Shown one piece after another: positions 1 through 30,700 of a stretch of 64,000 bases of DNA (position 1 is the stretch's first letter; each line of letters begins with the position of its first letter). Made by a program: the position numbers and the translations under genes. Source of the DNA: Aptenodytes patagonicus (lineage: Eukaryota > Chordata > Aves > Sphenisciformes > Spheniscidae); contig NC_134963.1 in the NCBI RefSeq assembly GCF_965638725.1, positions 10,878,501-10,942,500 of the forward strand. The letters run 5' to 3'. The notes beneath the pieces were generated by a model that did no database searches, was not told the origin of the DNA, and saw only the letters and a program-made list of their open reading frames with translations.

Positions 1-33
1 TGGTGAGTGTGTTTCTTAAGTCTTTGGTCTTAG

Positions 34-16499
<16,466 letters not shown>

Positions 16500-17175
16500 C
16501 TAGCTCTCTGACAGACCTTCACTGTCTCTGTTCTCTTCCTTCCCGTCCCTTTTTAACTTCTCCAAGAAGTGTACAATGGTCCTAAAGGCACAGATGACCT
16601 TCTGTTGGCTGAACACACTTGCTGCCCAGCTCAGTGAGGAGACTTCAACGGGATGCCTGTTACTGTTATTTATTGATTATTGTCCGGTTACATTTCAACC
16701 TCTGAAAGGCAGCTTTTGTTAATGACATTGTGAGACTCTTGTCTGAAGTTAAGGCACTATTTCACTAACTCATATAGCAATAACTGCTTGAGGCCAGGGG
16801 GAAGAGAGCATATTTTTCTTTCTTTTGCAAAGCCCATTGAAGGCAGCTGGGAAATTGCCTGGCACCAAGTTGTTAAAGCTTTAGCTGAAGCTACTGAAGT
16901 AGCAGGGCTGTTGACAATTCAGTGAAGCATCTCGTTAATAACGAATTGTTGAAAGCTTGTGTACATCTGACTACCCCATTTTATTTGCAGTCTTATGTGC
17001 AAAAGAAAATGGGCTTTCTAATATTTGTGCTCTGAATGTTTAGAGGAATATTGGGAAAGTTTCCTTTTCTGGACAATAATGCTGTTGGGGTTCAATGCTG
17101 TTGGAGTCTGTTCTATATTTTCTGGAGTAGATCTGAGACTTGAAGAAAATAAATCTTCTCATGCCAGAGAGCAAA
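16500..17175 (+). other. CLTCL1: CLTCL1 3' UTR with polyadenylation signal
   Basis: AT-rich sequence follows the TAA codon with no further splice or coding signal. A canonical AATAAA lies at 17148-17153, so cleavage is expected some 15-25 nt later. A longer UTR using later signals cannot be excluded. Confidence 0.6.
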
Positions 17176-20100
17176 CATTTCCCAGATCCTTTTTGTTTAA
17201 CAAGAAGAGAGCATGTTACTTGTTGACGTTAAATGGTACTAAAGGAAACCTCAGCTATGTGTGGCAAGTGAACATAGGAGTGTGCATGGGCTGCCAAAGT
17301 ACTAGAGATGCAAGAGCACAGTGTCAGGGTTGGGGAGGGGGACATGCCGCTAAAATATTGAGGCGGTAGGGAGGGCCATAATCCTGACTTTTTATTTGCA
17401 CCTTTAACTGATTCTGGCATTGGCTTCCTGCCACACCATGTTCTGACCCTGTCTGGTGGGCAGAGTCAGCACCACCTGAATTAACAGGGTGCAGTGACTC
17501 AGTTCTGCTATGCTGCAGTAGTATCAACGGCGTGTCCATCACCCACCTCTTTGAGAATGCCAACAGGGATGTATTATTACTTTGTGCCACTCTTCAAATA
17601 CATGTATCATTAACGTTTTATGTACTTAGATAACAATGTATAATTTATGGTTATGAATCTTGTGCTAATCTGGAATATTATAAAAGTCCAACTATAAATG
17701 TAAAACTGCAGTATCCACTGTGTGGTTCTAGTCTTAATATCTTGGGGGTGGGGACCGGTTACTAGTAATACACTACCACTAACAGCATCAGATTTCTTAA
17801 TCTGGTAACTAAGGATGCCAGGCAGGAAAAAGGGAAACTTGTGCCAAAGCACCTAACATAGATGGCTTAGCAATTAACTTAAAAGGGAGTTGTGGTCTCT
17901 TCATTGGACACATCAGCACACTGTCACGTGTGGAGGTCATGCTGCAGGAGGCAGTCACATGCTTATGTGACTTGATTCACAGGACTGGAAAAGCTTCAGT
18001 CCTGTGCTGAGGGAGATGCCGCAGGTAGTGTCCTCTCCACTAAAATACATTAATACAGCAGCAGTAGTGGTAAGCTACATCTCTTCATACTGAATTCTAC
18101 TTGAACAGGGCAAAACATCTTTAAATGCCAACCAGTAGAGACTGCCGGGGTTGTGAAATCAGTAACAGCAGACTATGCTTTGGCACAATTCTAACTAGTA
18201 TATTGTCTCCCTTGGTCACTGCACTGTGATAGCAATGGCAAAGAGATGCGGTATCCGCCTTCCTGATAGAGGCCAGAGTGCTCTAAGTGTTGATGTAACG
18301 TACTAACCTCAGTTTTGTACTGATCAGCACTCAACAGCTCAGCTTGAAATACTGAGCAGCTAATGAGTTGAAGCAAATCTGCACTCTGTTCAGACTTATT
18401 CCTAGCAGGAATTAGCCAGGTAGCGTGCTATTTTCCAGACAAATGACACTTCTATTTTGTAACGAGTTCCTTGTGAGTCAAAAGGGATTTGGGTGAGGCA
18501 GCTGGAACTGAAGAACAGCTCTAGGATTAGTATGACTGTAGGAGTTTCTTTCCTCTCAACTTGAAAATTTACTGTGACTTCATAGCAACAATTACAAGCT
18601 GATGGTGGAATACAGTAAACTGCTAGATTAAATACTAGAACAGCTCATGACCTGTAGAGAATTGAGCTAGCCTGGGGATCCTTAATAGCTGCAGGCTAGA
18701 AATCTAATTACAGGAATGACTTGAGTTGTCAAGGAAAGCAAAGCTGCCAGCTCCGATGAATAGTCTTGCTGGTATCTTAAGCTCTTGCTAAGTATAATGG
18801 CTTTTGTAAGTTTTGTGATCTTGCATTCTAAAATGGATCTGGAAACAATACTCCCTGCCATTACAGTGCAGCTGTATCTAAAATGTGGAACAATCTTGCA
18901 TACCAGTGTACTTCACTGTTTAACAGTTAAGTCATTCTCAGCAGGAAATAACCCCTCTTTTGGTGGGTTAAGTGGAGAACTTAATCCAGTTTATGAAGTT
19001 GTAGTGTCCATCCAAGTTTTTGAAAACTTGGATAAGATTGTTTTGCAGAAAGCCTCCTTTAAAACTAAGCTTATCACTAATTCCCACCACTTCAGTGAGA
19101 TGGGGCTAGTGCTATCATGTAGAATGATGTGTTCATGCAGAACACGCTGCAGAGTGCAGCATCTGGAGACTAACTTCTGGGCTTATGATGTGGTCCAGTA
19201 GTAACTTCCTCGAACCTACATACAGGCTTTTACAGACTCATGCTTTTCCTGTGAGAATCAGTATGGATCTCCTTCTGTAATAGCTCTTGCTATTTGTCAG
19301 ACCTTAGGGTGATTTTCTCCAGTCTGGCAAAATTTGGACAACTATGGAACTGGCATCAGAGATGACAAGCAATTCATGAGCATTGCTGTGCAGCTGCTTT
19401 AATGTCTTGTGAGCTAGGTGGAAACTGATCTCTCCACAAACGACTGCAAGGATGTGTGCTGCTCTTGGCATAAAATTCTGACCTGCCTTCAGCTGCTCAC
19501 TCTGTGCTAGCACTTGAGCTCCTTGCACTATCCTTTGCTCCCTCGCATCTTTAAAGGTTACTGGTTTTTTTGGTACAAACACCAAGCGAAAGGAGAAGGG
19601 AGGAAGAATGTCTAACAAAGCTGCTGCTAGAAGCAGAATTCTGATGGAGGCTGCTGCTGTCTGCTCTGTTGGGCCAGATGAGCCAGCCCCGTAAACTCGG
19701 AAGGAATTAAACTCAGGAGGAATGCATCACTGGGGTAAGTTCTGTTTCTTATTGGCTACATAACGTGGTATTTTACAAGACTTCTATTTCCCTTCCTCTC
19801 ATTTTGCTTTATAATTAAATGGTAGTGTAGCAGAAGAGAATGTTCCTAAGTCATTTTGCTTTTAAAAAATAGAAATTATAAGCAGATGAAGCCTATTCAA
19901 GTTAGTACAAATTATGGGAATGATACAGGAAAGACAGTAGTAACTGTAAGGTCCAAAACTGAATTTTGATTTAATAGCTTCTTTTTTTAGCAACTGCAAT
20001 GCTAAGAGCTGGCACTTACAGGATGACGTGGATCTCTTAAGGCTGTGTGAAACAAGGAAAACTTCTTTTCACCTAGCAAAACCAGCAACAGTTACTCAAA

Positions 20101-23100
20101 AGCATAAAAGATTTCTTCTGATTTTTGAACTCTAAAACTGACAAACAAATCCTTTGTTGTCTGATGCCCACTTACATGAGCGTGGATAACTTTGGTACTT
20201 GGGCACATATGATACACTTGGGCAAAGCTGACTGTTCAACTGCTTATGTTAATGTTACGTTAATGTTTATGCTTCAATGTGTGACGTTTTAATTGGCAGG
20301 CTAGAACTTGGCCACTGAGAAACTCTTAGTGTGATTAAACCGGCATGACAGTGGATCCAATTTTTACTGAAAAAAACTGAGGCTAGAAATCTTGCAAATC
20401 TTGGAACAAGTAGCACTGCATGTACCAGGTTCCCATAACAAGCAGTTAAGCGCGTGTACTACCTTGTGACAGGGTGTATTTCTCATCTGTAGAACTTCTT
20501 TCAGTCTTTCTGGGTCCTTCCTGTTCTGCTGTAAATGGTTTGGCTTGTCACTTGTTTCCAAGCTGACTGTTTCTTTTTTTGCTTTACCGAGTACCCCAAG
20601 ACTGCTTCAATCTCATTTGTTCCCACAAAGTAAAATTGGGGCATCTTGAATTTGTGATAAAATGTTATGGAACATAAGGCTGGAAAATGCTTAATGACAC
20701 CAGAGTGCTTTGTGACACTGGAGTGTAATTAGGTTGTGGTTTGCTGAGTGAATTTACACTTGCTATAGCAACCTGCAGGTCCACCAAACCAGCTTAATGG
20801 ATCTGGAGTCTTCTTATTCTGCTACATCGCTTAATCTAGCAAGCATTCAGCCTTCAAAGAGTTTGTTGCTAGTATAGCTTTCTTGTTTTTCAATACTATG
20901 CATTTTCTATGGGCATCTTTCCAAAGGTAACGACAGATCCTGACTCATGTTTTACTACTAAAACGCTGCAAAATTGTTAGCATAGGTATGTGTTTCAGTC
21001 TAGATCTTTGTCTCGAGCCTTTGAGATCTTTCAGGAAGGTAGCAAAATCCATCCATCTTCTTCCAAGCTAAACCAGATGATAAAGTCGCCAGCTTTTAAG
21101 CATTAAGATGGTATGAATTCAAAATATAGTCTTTGAAGGGTAGGTCTTGTCTTGCTTTTATGTGTCAGAATTTAAAAATTCTGAGTAAAATTCTGAGTTT
21201 ATTGTCATGCATTCTCCTGCGTGGTTCAATGACTCAAGGAGAATTTTTTTTGTCTGCTGTGGTTTTAATCAAGATTTTAAAATATCTTCATCTAAAAATT
21301 TGTATTTCTCCTTTTCCCCCCTAGTGGTTATGAAAGGAAGGAATTACAAAGTCATCTGGTACGTTCTTTTCCACAGTGATGAGGTCTCCAATATTATGCA
21401 GAGCACAAATTCCCAAAGTGCTGGTTATCCAGCTGGGAAGCTAGGAGTGGATTCGAGTGGGAAGGGATGGTTAGAAAATCTTTGAATTGCTTTCATTTTG
21501 GAAGATACATTTTTGTTTTCAGTTAGAGGGTGGGGAAATGGTGTCATCTAGGGTAAACTGCTCGCAGGGTTTGTCAACTGGAGTAGTTTCTTTCAATAAC
21601 ATATCACGCTGTGAGGGAAGCGTGACTGTGGTCTGGTAGCAGAATGATAACCTGTAAATGCTGTATGCAGTACATGGCTTTCACTCATCTTCTGAGATGA
21701 GTCAGGCCCACTCAAATGTTAATGTAACGGGGACTTCTGCTGGGCTCTGGAGAGGCTCAGTCTTGGTAATCTCAGTGAATAATCTTGAGTATCAACAGGA
21801 GCTCTTTTTGCATGTGTGCTCAAGTGGGAATCATGCAAGTTGTTTTGGAATAGCATCATCTTTCTTACAGTCACAGTAGCTCCTGCTGCACACACTTGAA
21901 AGTGCTGGGGAAGTGTTGACTCAAATCTTCAATATGATCACTTCTCCTTGAAGCCTGTTATGCGTAGGATCTATTACGCATAAAGGAATCATCTGTTCCT
22001 GTCAGGGAACCCGAGAGGAAATGAGTTTTCTTATTTTACCGTAAGACCCCAAGTGATGTGGATTAATAATGCATGGAAAGGTTTGTAGTAGTTGATGAGT
22101 TGTAACAACTCAGATAATATAGCTGTTCGGTGAAGTAAAGAGATTCTCCGATTCAAGGGCATATAATAGGAAGTTATCTGCCCTATGTTGACCACTTACG
22201 GTCTCTGAAACTATGGTGTGCTGCTGGGTGCATCAAGCTGTGCCAATTTAAAAAAAAAAAAATCATTTTGGGGAGGGGCAAGGGAAGGATAAGTTGGAAC
22301 TGATCAAGTGGGGTCACTGTTTATGTGCTTTCTAGGATCCAGAAAGCTCTGTGTGCAGTCGGTGTTTGTGCTTAAAAAAAAAATCATGGAAGTTGCTTTC
22401 ATCTTCAGTAGTTCTCTTTTTAATTCTGATTATTAGGGCCTGGAGGGGATGCCATGAGGTGTACAGGCTGCAGTAGCACCTGACTGTATTTAATATTTCT
22501 TGTATCTTTCTATGGCAGCAGAAACAAGCACCAGCCACCAGCAATGGAAATGGGGTCAGATTGTCAGAGGGTTGTTTCCGTGAAAATTCCTGAAGTGAGA
22601 GCAGTAAGATAGAGGACTCGATATCCTGTCCGTAACAGTAGCTGCTCTTTTATGCTTTGACCACCCATTTCCTAGGAGATGCTCTTGACCATGCAAATCT
22701 GGTCAAGTCTTTACTTTCATGTAAGTCACTTATGGGATTTTAAATGCACCTTTTGCAGCCTCTGGTATTTCAGGGGTTGCTTATCTTCCTTAGATGCTCT
22801 TCTCCTTCAGGCTTTCTGCTGACAAGTGTTGTTAGCAGCTTCTTGGAGGTCAAGTTGAGATGGCTTGCAATCTGCATGTGATTAAATATGAATAATCCTT
22901 TCCCTGTTCAGCGAAGTAAGCACTGTTGTGAATCCCATTGAGGCTGATGAGAATTAAGCATGTGGCATAGTATTTTCTTGGGCAGGATGAGATTGTATAC
23001 AAGGCCTTTCTGCCTTGATTTGGGAGTCCATAAGAGCCGGTGTTTGTGAAGTTAATGATGGTCTCACAGCAGTGGGTATACGTGTCTACGAGCATACATG

Positions 23101-24380
23101 AATGTTATGGTAATTTGATGGAAAGGTAGCGAGGAGTTGCAGAGATTAATCAGAAATCCAAATGCGTTTCCATTTGTTTGCCATCTTTGAAAGGATTTCT
23201 CTTATTTTTGCCATTCCAGTACTGCTAACCTGAGCACTGCGTAGCTGCTCTTGCATCTGGGACTGGAACTGTGAATGTTCGTTCCTTCTGTGTACCCTTC
23301 ACGTGTTGTTTTTTTCCCGTTACTTCCCAGTGCTGGAGGTGGGTGGCCTTAGACTTGACATGGGACTACCGCAATGGACTTGCCTCTGTGACTGTTCTGA
23401 AACCACGTTATAGTTCTGGCATCGTCCGGGGATGAGTTCTGCAATGCAAGTACATGTTCGTTTGCTTTTGATCCTGGCAGAATAAAGGTGCTTCAGTTTC
23501 CCAGATGGTCTTTCTGCAGGCAGTTTAGCCACAAAGCCACAGCTGTATCATTGCACTGTAGCTGCGCGGTTTGTTTTCAGATGAGGCTGGCAGCCGGAAT
23601 CCAGCTGCCAGATTGCTGAGTCTTGTTAAGCAAAAATCATGTCGCAAAGCACACAGATAGCAAGTCCTGACAGGAGCATGCTCTACGTGTGGCCGGGGGA
23701 GATTTCTTACACAAAATGTTCCCTCTTACACCTGGAGCAGCCACCCTATTCCAAAGAGACACCACAGCTCTGGAGTCCAGCGCCTGTGTTCCCCGCTTTC
23801 GGTGAAATCCCAGACGGAAAGGAAAACAGTGTTGGTTTCTCTCCCCAGCATTCCTGTAAATACAGCTTTCAGACATGAAGTAGTGAAGGGCTGTCTTCCC
23901 ATGGCTGCAGATAAAGCAAAAACAAGTAGTGGTGCAATTTGCACACCCTAATTGTTTAGGAGCAATAGATAATAACCCCCCCCCCCCCCCCAAAAAAAAA
24001 ACCTAAACATTATCTGAAACAAGCCCAAAGTGATATGTGCTCACAGGCAGTCTTCTAATTTGAGAATATTTTGGTTTCTCTCCTGATTACAATGTTAGGT
24101 GTTCACGTGTGATTACTACCCTAGGAGTTTCTTTGTCTCCCTCACTGACTGAAACATAAAGATTGAAGCAAAGGGCATGAGAGGAACAAACTCACCCGTT
24201 TAAGTGCACTCGGAGCAGTAAAGGCCAAATCTACCTTCGGCCCAGAGCAGCGCGCGTACTGTTGTGCAGATCTTACAGACCGAGTGTTTTTTAGGGTGCT
24301 TTTTATAGCTAGTCCTGGCCTAAGTGCGCGCGGGGGGCTGCTGCTTGCTGCATCGGTTGCTTGCTGTTGTTCAGAGGGGA
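17176..24380. other. Intergenic AT-rich region, no supported gene
   Basis: About 7.2 kb separate the CLTCL1 polyadenylation signal from the SLC25A1 CpG island. Open frames are short; the longest, 138 codons at 18785-19201, has no domain, no recognisable family and no splice partner. Base composition matches CLTCL1 introns. The only clear simple-sequence feature is a 16-C run followed by 11 A at 23976-24002. I see no RNA gene and no transposon end. Confidence 0.6.
23976..24002. repeat. Poly-C/poly-A simple tract
   Basis: Sixteen consecutive C are followed directly by eleven A, on the AT-rich side of the composition boundary. It is a mononucleotide repeat, prone to length polymorphism and sequencing error. 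Confidence 0.9.
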
Positions 24381-24389
24381 GAAGGCAGC

Positions 24390-24775
24390 GTTAGCCAAGT
24401 CCCTGTGACTCACGCCCGTGTCCGGCAGGGCTGACATCTCCTCCTTGTACCCACGCCGAGGGTTTTTTCCACAGATTTCTGGGAGCGGGGTGAGAATTCA
24501 CCATTTTCGCGCTAGCGAAGCCCGAGCCGGGCACAAGCCGAGTTCCGCTGCCTGCCGGCTGCTCTTCCCGTCCTTTGCCCCCCGCCCCGGCGGGAGGCCG
24601 TTCCCCGCAGGCCGAGCCGCGGGATGCTCCCCCCGCCGCGCCCCGCTCCGCCCCGCCCCGCGGCGTGAGGATGTGACGCCGCCGGGGCCGCCCCTCCGCG
24701 GGCGCGGCCCTGAAATACGGCACCGGCCGCCGCCGCCGCTGCCGGGCAGCGCAGGAGCCGCGGCGCAGCGCGGCC
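24390..24775 (+). promoter_or_regulatory. SLC25A1: CpG-island promoter and 5' UTR of SLC25A1
   Basis: The DNA turns abruptly CpG-dense here. It contains several GC boxes (CCGCCCCGCCCCG near 24650, CCCCGCCCCGG near 24580) and a CRE-like TGTGACGCC near 24672, with no convincing TATA box. This is a typical housekeeping promoter. The transcription start cannot be fixed from sequence; I infer it within the 200 bp before the ATG. Mammalian SLC25A1 promoters are known to use Sp1 and SREBP; I do not see a clear sterol element here. Confidence 0.7.
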
Positions 24776-27700
24776 ATGCCCGCCCCCGCCGCGCCCCGCC
24801 GCCTGGCCGCCGCCGCCCCCGCCGGCAAGGCCAAGCTCACCCACCCCGGCAAGGCCATCCTGGCAGGTAAGCGCGCCCCCCCCCGCCCCCGGCCGCGGAG
24901 CTCCCCCCGGGTGGGGTCTCCCGGCCGCCGCTGCCAGCGTGGGCATCCGTGCTGGGCGGAGGCTGCCGTGACCCGCCCCGGGGGAGGCAGCGCGCTCCCC
25001 GCAGGTGCTCCATCCCTGCCGCCCTGTCGCTGCCACCCTGCCTGCTGGGATCGCCCGCTGCCCATCCCGCCCGGGGGTCCTCCCGCCCTGCAAGCCCAGC
25101 AGCCCTAGAGCCGGTCCGTAAAACGCCCCTCTCTCACTGCATCCTGGCAGCCGTCAGCCCCGGGGAGGTGGCCCGCGGCGAACCGGGGTTTCCCTTTGGC
25201 AGCAGCAAAAGAACTCCAGCAGACGCATCCCGAGCTCGGGCGTCAGTTCTCTGGGCTCCTGCTGCTCCTGGCCGGGGTCGCAGCGTCGCTGTGAGGCTGT
25301 TCCTGCTACCTGTGGCCTTGCTGGGAAGGTGTTGGTGTTCCTACTACAGTAATGTAGGGTAAACGCAGGGCTTGTGGCAGTCACGTTGTTTAGCAGGGTA
25401 GATTTTCATGTTAGCAGGAGGGAGTTGAACTGATGGAAGACGCAGCAGCAAGGGACCTCTTTATGCACCCCCCAAAGATGTTAAGGGAGAAAGCTGAAGC
25501 AGCAGTGCTCAGGTCGTTCCTGCTCCAGCCGTGTCTTGCACACTGCTTTGATACAGCTCTTCTTACAGCTTCTTGGTCCCTCCTTTGTGTCTCAGCATCG
25601 ATCCCCGTGGATCAGGGCGTGTTTTCCCATCCAGTTCTGACCATTTCCATAGGATTCAAATAGGCTCTAAGTGCAGCAGTAACTGCAGAGTTAACGCGCT
25701 TCCTCCTGCTTGTGGCTGGTTTGAGCTTTGAGCTGAATGGAGTCCAAGACAGTCGCAGGCTTGTTAAACTCCTTTGTAGCCGTTCGTTAGCTCCCTGGTT
25801 TCTCCTGCCACTCGCAGGACAATTCCCAGAGTGGAGATTAGTGTCTTCCCTTTGAAATGAGCCATCGCGGCCTCGACACGATTGGCATGTTTAGAGCTTT
25901 TGTGTTTTCCAGCCAATTCCCCCTCCTACGATTGTGCCTTTGTTCATCTGTTCAACTCTCCGCTCCCCTCTGAGGGCAGAGCTCCAGCCTCCTGTAGCAG
26001 GGACCCAGGAGCGAGGGTCTACCTGCCCTCCGGCTGGGTGCAGGGGGCCGAGCCCTTGCTGCTCCGGCTCTGCCCGCCAGCACTGGCCCCTGCCTCGGTG
26101 GTCGGCCTCCCATCGTGCACCTCTAGAGAACTGCCAGAGACAGCAGCGCTGTGGGAAATGGATGCAAGCGCTGGAGCATGGAAAGGGTGACGAGGCCTCC
26201 CAGTGTCACATTGCCGGGAGGGGTCTGTGCGGTCACCCGGGCTGCCTGGCCAAAGGGCTGGGGCATGAGGAGGAGGCAGCCGTGGCCAAACAAGAGGGTT
26301 CCTTCTCATTCAGATGAGACCTTCGGTGAGGCCAGGCACCTCCAGAGCTCTGTGCTCCTCAGGGGTCTGAAGACTTGCGCTGCTACCCCTTCAAAGTGGG
26401 TTGTTAGTTCAGGCCTCTTCTTATGCCATTTTATTTAGAGGTATTTTAAATGGGATTTAATCTAAGCTTAGGATGGGAAAGACAGGCAGTTTGCTCCCCA
26501 TCCAGCCTTCCCAGTCTTTCCCAACTCACTGCCCATGTGCGGTGCATCAGGTTGTCACTGCCTGGGCCAGCATACCAGGAGACTTTCATAGCCCTTGCGC
26601 AGGTCCGTAATCGGGGATCATCAGCTGTAGATGGCTTACTGGAATACTCTGAAAGAGGCTGCAGCAGACTTGCCCTGCTCTCTCCTGCCAGGAAAGTTGT
26701 CGTGCGCGTGCCTGGAAGCTGTTCTGGTGTAAAGGAAGGGACATGGTGCATATGGCCTCTGCCAGGTTTGGGCAGGTTTGCTCAGTTTGGGCAACATAAC
26801 ACAAAGCTGTACGTGCGCCTGTTTGGAGGGGCCCTTCTGGGTCCACGTGAGACTGCAGAGGTGGAAGAAGGACCCTATTGAGATGCTAGTCTTCTCCTCG
26901 CATGCAGCAAATCAGAGTAATTGGTTAATGGGCAGAAGTCCAGCTAAGCCCCTGTGGTGTCTAATTGTATTAGAGAACCACATAAATGGGAGAAAGCTGC
27001 TGTTAACTCCCTGCGCCCCGGTCTGCTCAGCCCTCTAGCCCCTTGCTGGGGACATGTAGTGCTATTTATGGCTGTCTCTGCTGACTTTAAGGGGTTTGTT
27101 GATGCTCTCAGGGTTTCTCATCTGACATCTGCCTGCACAACAGGAGTGTGTGCTCCAAAGGTCAACCTTCTGGAGAGCTGCAGGTGTTCAAGATGGACCA
27201 TCCTTACTGTGCTGTGCTTCATCTGCCTTGTGCTGGTGGAGTTAAATAAGCAGCCGTCATCCTGCCCTGGATGTATATCTGCTCCCAGACCCTGTGTGTA
27301 ATTGAGATCCTCTGCCAGGGAGGCACAGCTCCCTCACGCTGCCCAGACCTGAGCAGGCTGGGGCTGGCTTTTCTGAAGAGATGCAAGTGAAGCTCTTGCT
27401 GCCAAGAGCTCTTCTCCTTCAGTTGTCACGACAGACAAATGCAAAGTTAAAAATTAATTTGCTAATGGGCTCTCGTTTGTCCAAGCAGTTGTTATGTGCC
27501 AGGGCAGCACTTCACCTTGCTGTGACCACACAGGCTGGGCCAGTGCTGTGTCCCTGTGTGTGGCCTGAGCACATGAAGGCAGCTTGGCCGTCCTGGCCGG
27601 TTGAGCGGGTGTTGCCACTAGGACTTGGTCTTGGGGGTGCTGCATACAGACTGGGCTTCTGGAAAGGGCAGAGCTGAGTGGGTGTGGGTCCCTGCTGCTG

Positions 27701-30700
27701 TTCGACCCCTACACCCCCTTTGCAAGGGGAAGAGCCTCCTAGGTTCTGAACTGATGGTACAAAGTGGGTTTCTGGGACCTGGTACTGGGCCAGAAGTGAC
27801 TTGGCTGTAGGACGCTAAGGTTTGTCATAACGTGGCTTAGCTTAAACTTTGTTAAAAGACTGGTAAATATGCAGACTTTCTGCTGAAATGAATATTATCT
27901 GTGTCTTTCTAACTCATCTGCTGGCTCAGTTACCTGTTGTAAAGCTGGCATAATTTTCTTGTGAACTCATGAGCTAGTTTGAGGGCCAGCTCGTGTCTCT
28001 TCTGCTGGGTAATAACCTGTTAGCAGGCAGACCCGGTAGTCCAGCCGTGTCTCCAACCTCCCCACAGCCAGCTTTCAGTTTCTGTGCCGTGGTTTCCAAA
28101 CAAACCCTTTAGCCCGCCGGGCTCCTGTCCCTTCTGCCAGCCTCCTGCAGGGACGGGTGCTGCTGGTCCACTGTGCAGCTCCCAGCATGGGGCCTTGCTG
28201 CGGTGGCCAAGCGGGGAGCTCGAAATAAAGGCAGCATGCGGTGAGGCAGGAGCACTGACTGCAGAGCTGGCAGAGATGGTCGCCCCTGTGTTTTCCGGAG
28301 GGCTTCTTGGTGGGTTTTCAGGCACCGCAGCGCTGTTAGGTCAGCTCAAGCCAGCTTGCAGTGGTCTATTTAGAGCCCAGCGCGAATGGTCCTCACCATT
28401 TTGCAGGCAAAGCCCCACTCCCCTGCCCTCCTCCTGAGAACTTTGCTTCTGGTTAGCAGCAGCCGTTTGATGAAAGGCTTTGCCTGCCCTGCCCAGAGTT
28501 AAGTACAGTCTTACTCTGTTTTTAGCCAGCTTTGAAGCCTGGGGTCTGCTCCCTCCCACAGAGAATCTCCCAGCTGCCTTGGTCTTTGCATGGTACCTCT
28601 GCTCACCCGGGGGCTGGTGCACAGTTGTTATTCCTGCCTACACCTAATCCTGCCTGGTCAGGGAGGCAGGACGCCTGGATGCTGTCCTACATGGTGCTTG
28701 ATTTGGAAAGAGCTTGCAGTGGTCATGGTTGTTGCTCTGATGTTTGCTGCAAACATTGAGTACTGCTGGGAAATAGCAGTGACATGCACCGAGGTCCCAG
28801 GAGGAGCGTGGGCAGGAGGGAGAGGGACTCTGCAGGGAGAAAGAGAAGGGCCTGCAGGGTAGGGCATGAAGCACACGTTTAGCAGGGAGCCCAGGATCAC
28901 ATGAGAAACAAAGCAGTAATTAGAGCTTCAATTTCCTCTTCTTTGTTAATCTCTTGATATGATCTTTCTTAGGAAATGCTATACCTACAGAGTAGAGGAG
29001 TCAGGGACTGGGTGTGAAAGCTGCGACTTGCTTCTTGCAGAGTAGGGCTCCTTTCCCAAAAGGCCCAAGTCCACCTGGGCTTCCAGGGCCATTGCCCTCT
29101 TGGGAGGGTGGGAGGGAGGTTGTGCTGCTGGGAGTGGCCATGGTCCGGCACGCTCCCTGGCTTTTAGATGGATGCCTGGTGCTCACAGCAGAGCAGGGGA
29201 TGTTCCCCCCTTGATGCTGAGCTGGGGGAGCTGTGTGATGGGCTGAACACAGCCATGGGGGAGGATTGGTGAGCATGGAGGGAACCAGTCTTGCTAGGTC
29301 TGCTGGCCCTTGGTGCATCGTGCCTGGCTGTGGTTTCCCCTGGGATTGCCTCTTCTGGCTGTTGTCTGTTTGGGGAGTGGGGCAAAAGGAGCACACTGGC
29401 CATAAGTGCGTCCTTGCCTGCCTGTGAGCCCTCGTGGACTGCAGCTGCTGCAGAAACCTAGAGCAGCCCTAAGGCTTCTGGTGGGAGGAGGCTGTCAGCC
29501 CCGGGACTGGGAAACCACATCGGGGTGCCCAGCTTCTTCGATCTGAATGAATTCAGTGTGATCTGGGGTTAACCCCGGGCTTTGAAATGTGAGTTTCCGA
29601 GATTTTCACATGTCTGATGCTCTGCTTGACATTCTGCAGGCGACCATTTTCTCTGCGTTGACGTAAATGATCGGAAGGAGCCATCCATCTTCCTGGAGGC
29701 GATGAGCACTGCGAGCTGACAGCTCAGGGATGTTGCAGCGTCTCTTATCTCTGATGGCCTTGTACGGTGCATGCCAATGCAGCCTCCCTGCTCCTGCCTG
29801 GGCGGTGGTGGCCCTATGCTTGTGCCCTGAGGTCTCAGGTCACCTCCTGACAGCAGGGGTTGATTTTTTGCCGTCTATTCTCTCTCCCTGTGCTCCAGTG
29901 CCTGGTACAGCAGTCATTCCCCTGTGCTCGTGGCCGGGGGACCAGAGCCTGTGCCCGGGGAAGCCTCAGTCCCGGCAGTGGCTCCTTTATCCAGCTGTGG
30001 GGCTGTGCTGGAGAAGGCGTCCAGCAGCCCTGGGCTCTGACGTCGGCTCCCTGTTGCCTGTCCTTAGAAAGATTTTTGGACACTTAAAAAGTAGGTGTCT
30101 GAAGCGGGGTGATGGGTTGGCTGGGAGCCAGCTCATGGCGGTGGAGCCGGGGCCTGAGGGTGCGCAGGGCAGCGGGGAGACAGTGAGTTGAGCTGGGACT
30201 GTGGACTTGACAGTCCCCAGAGGTGGAGTCAGCACCAAAGGCAGGTGATGCTGTGGCTGCGAGCAAAGGGAAATGGCTTTTGCCATCATACTCACAGCCA
30301 AGAAGTTTAAAATATAATAATGATTTATTGCAATATTGGCCCATTGAGAAGTAAATGCAAAGAGGAGATGGAACGAGTGGGTTGTGAAAGGATGGCCTGT
30401 TGAAGCAGGACGGTTCCAGTAAGATTAGGGACAAATTACTCCATCCCATCTACAGCATTATCTACAGTGCTGTTTGCACGGGGCTGTTTACCCACCCGAT
30501 GGCACAGGGTACAGAGAGGCGCGTTTCATGTTTGTCATTCTGTGTATCCCCGGTGAGGGGATCAGACTTTTGCCAGCCTGGCCTTAGTGTGCTCCTGTGA
30601 TGAAAGCAGCCATGTGTGTATTTACTGATGGACACGCTGAACCTCCGTGTCCCCCACCGGCCTTGCCCCTAACAGATAGGAGACCTTCCAGGGCCCCTGG

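Noticed and set aside
18785-19201. 138-codon plus-strand frame in the AT-rich spacer
   Set aside because: It is the longest frame there, but it has no domain, promoter, splice partner or recognisable relative.
24391-25093. Antisense frames of about 190-225 codons in the SLC25A1 CpG island
   Set aside because: Arg/Gly/Ala-rich translation of CpG-island DNA; no protein features.
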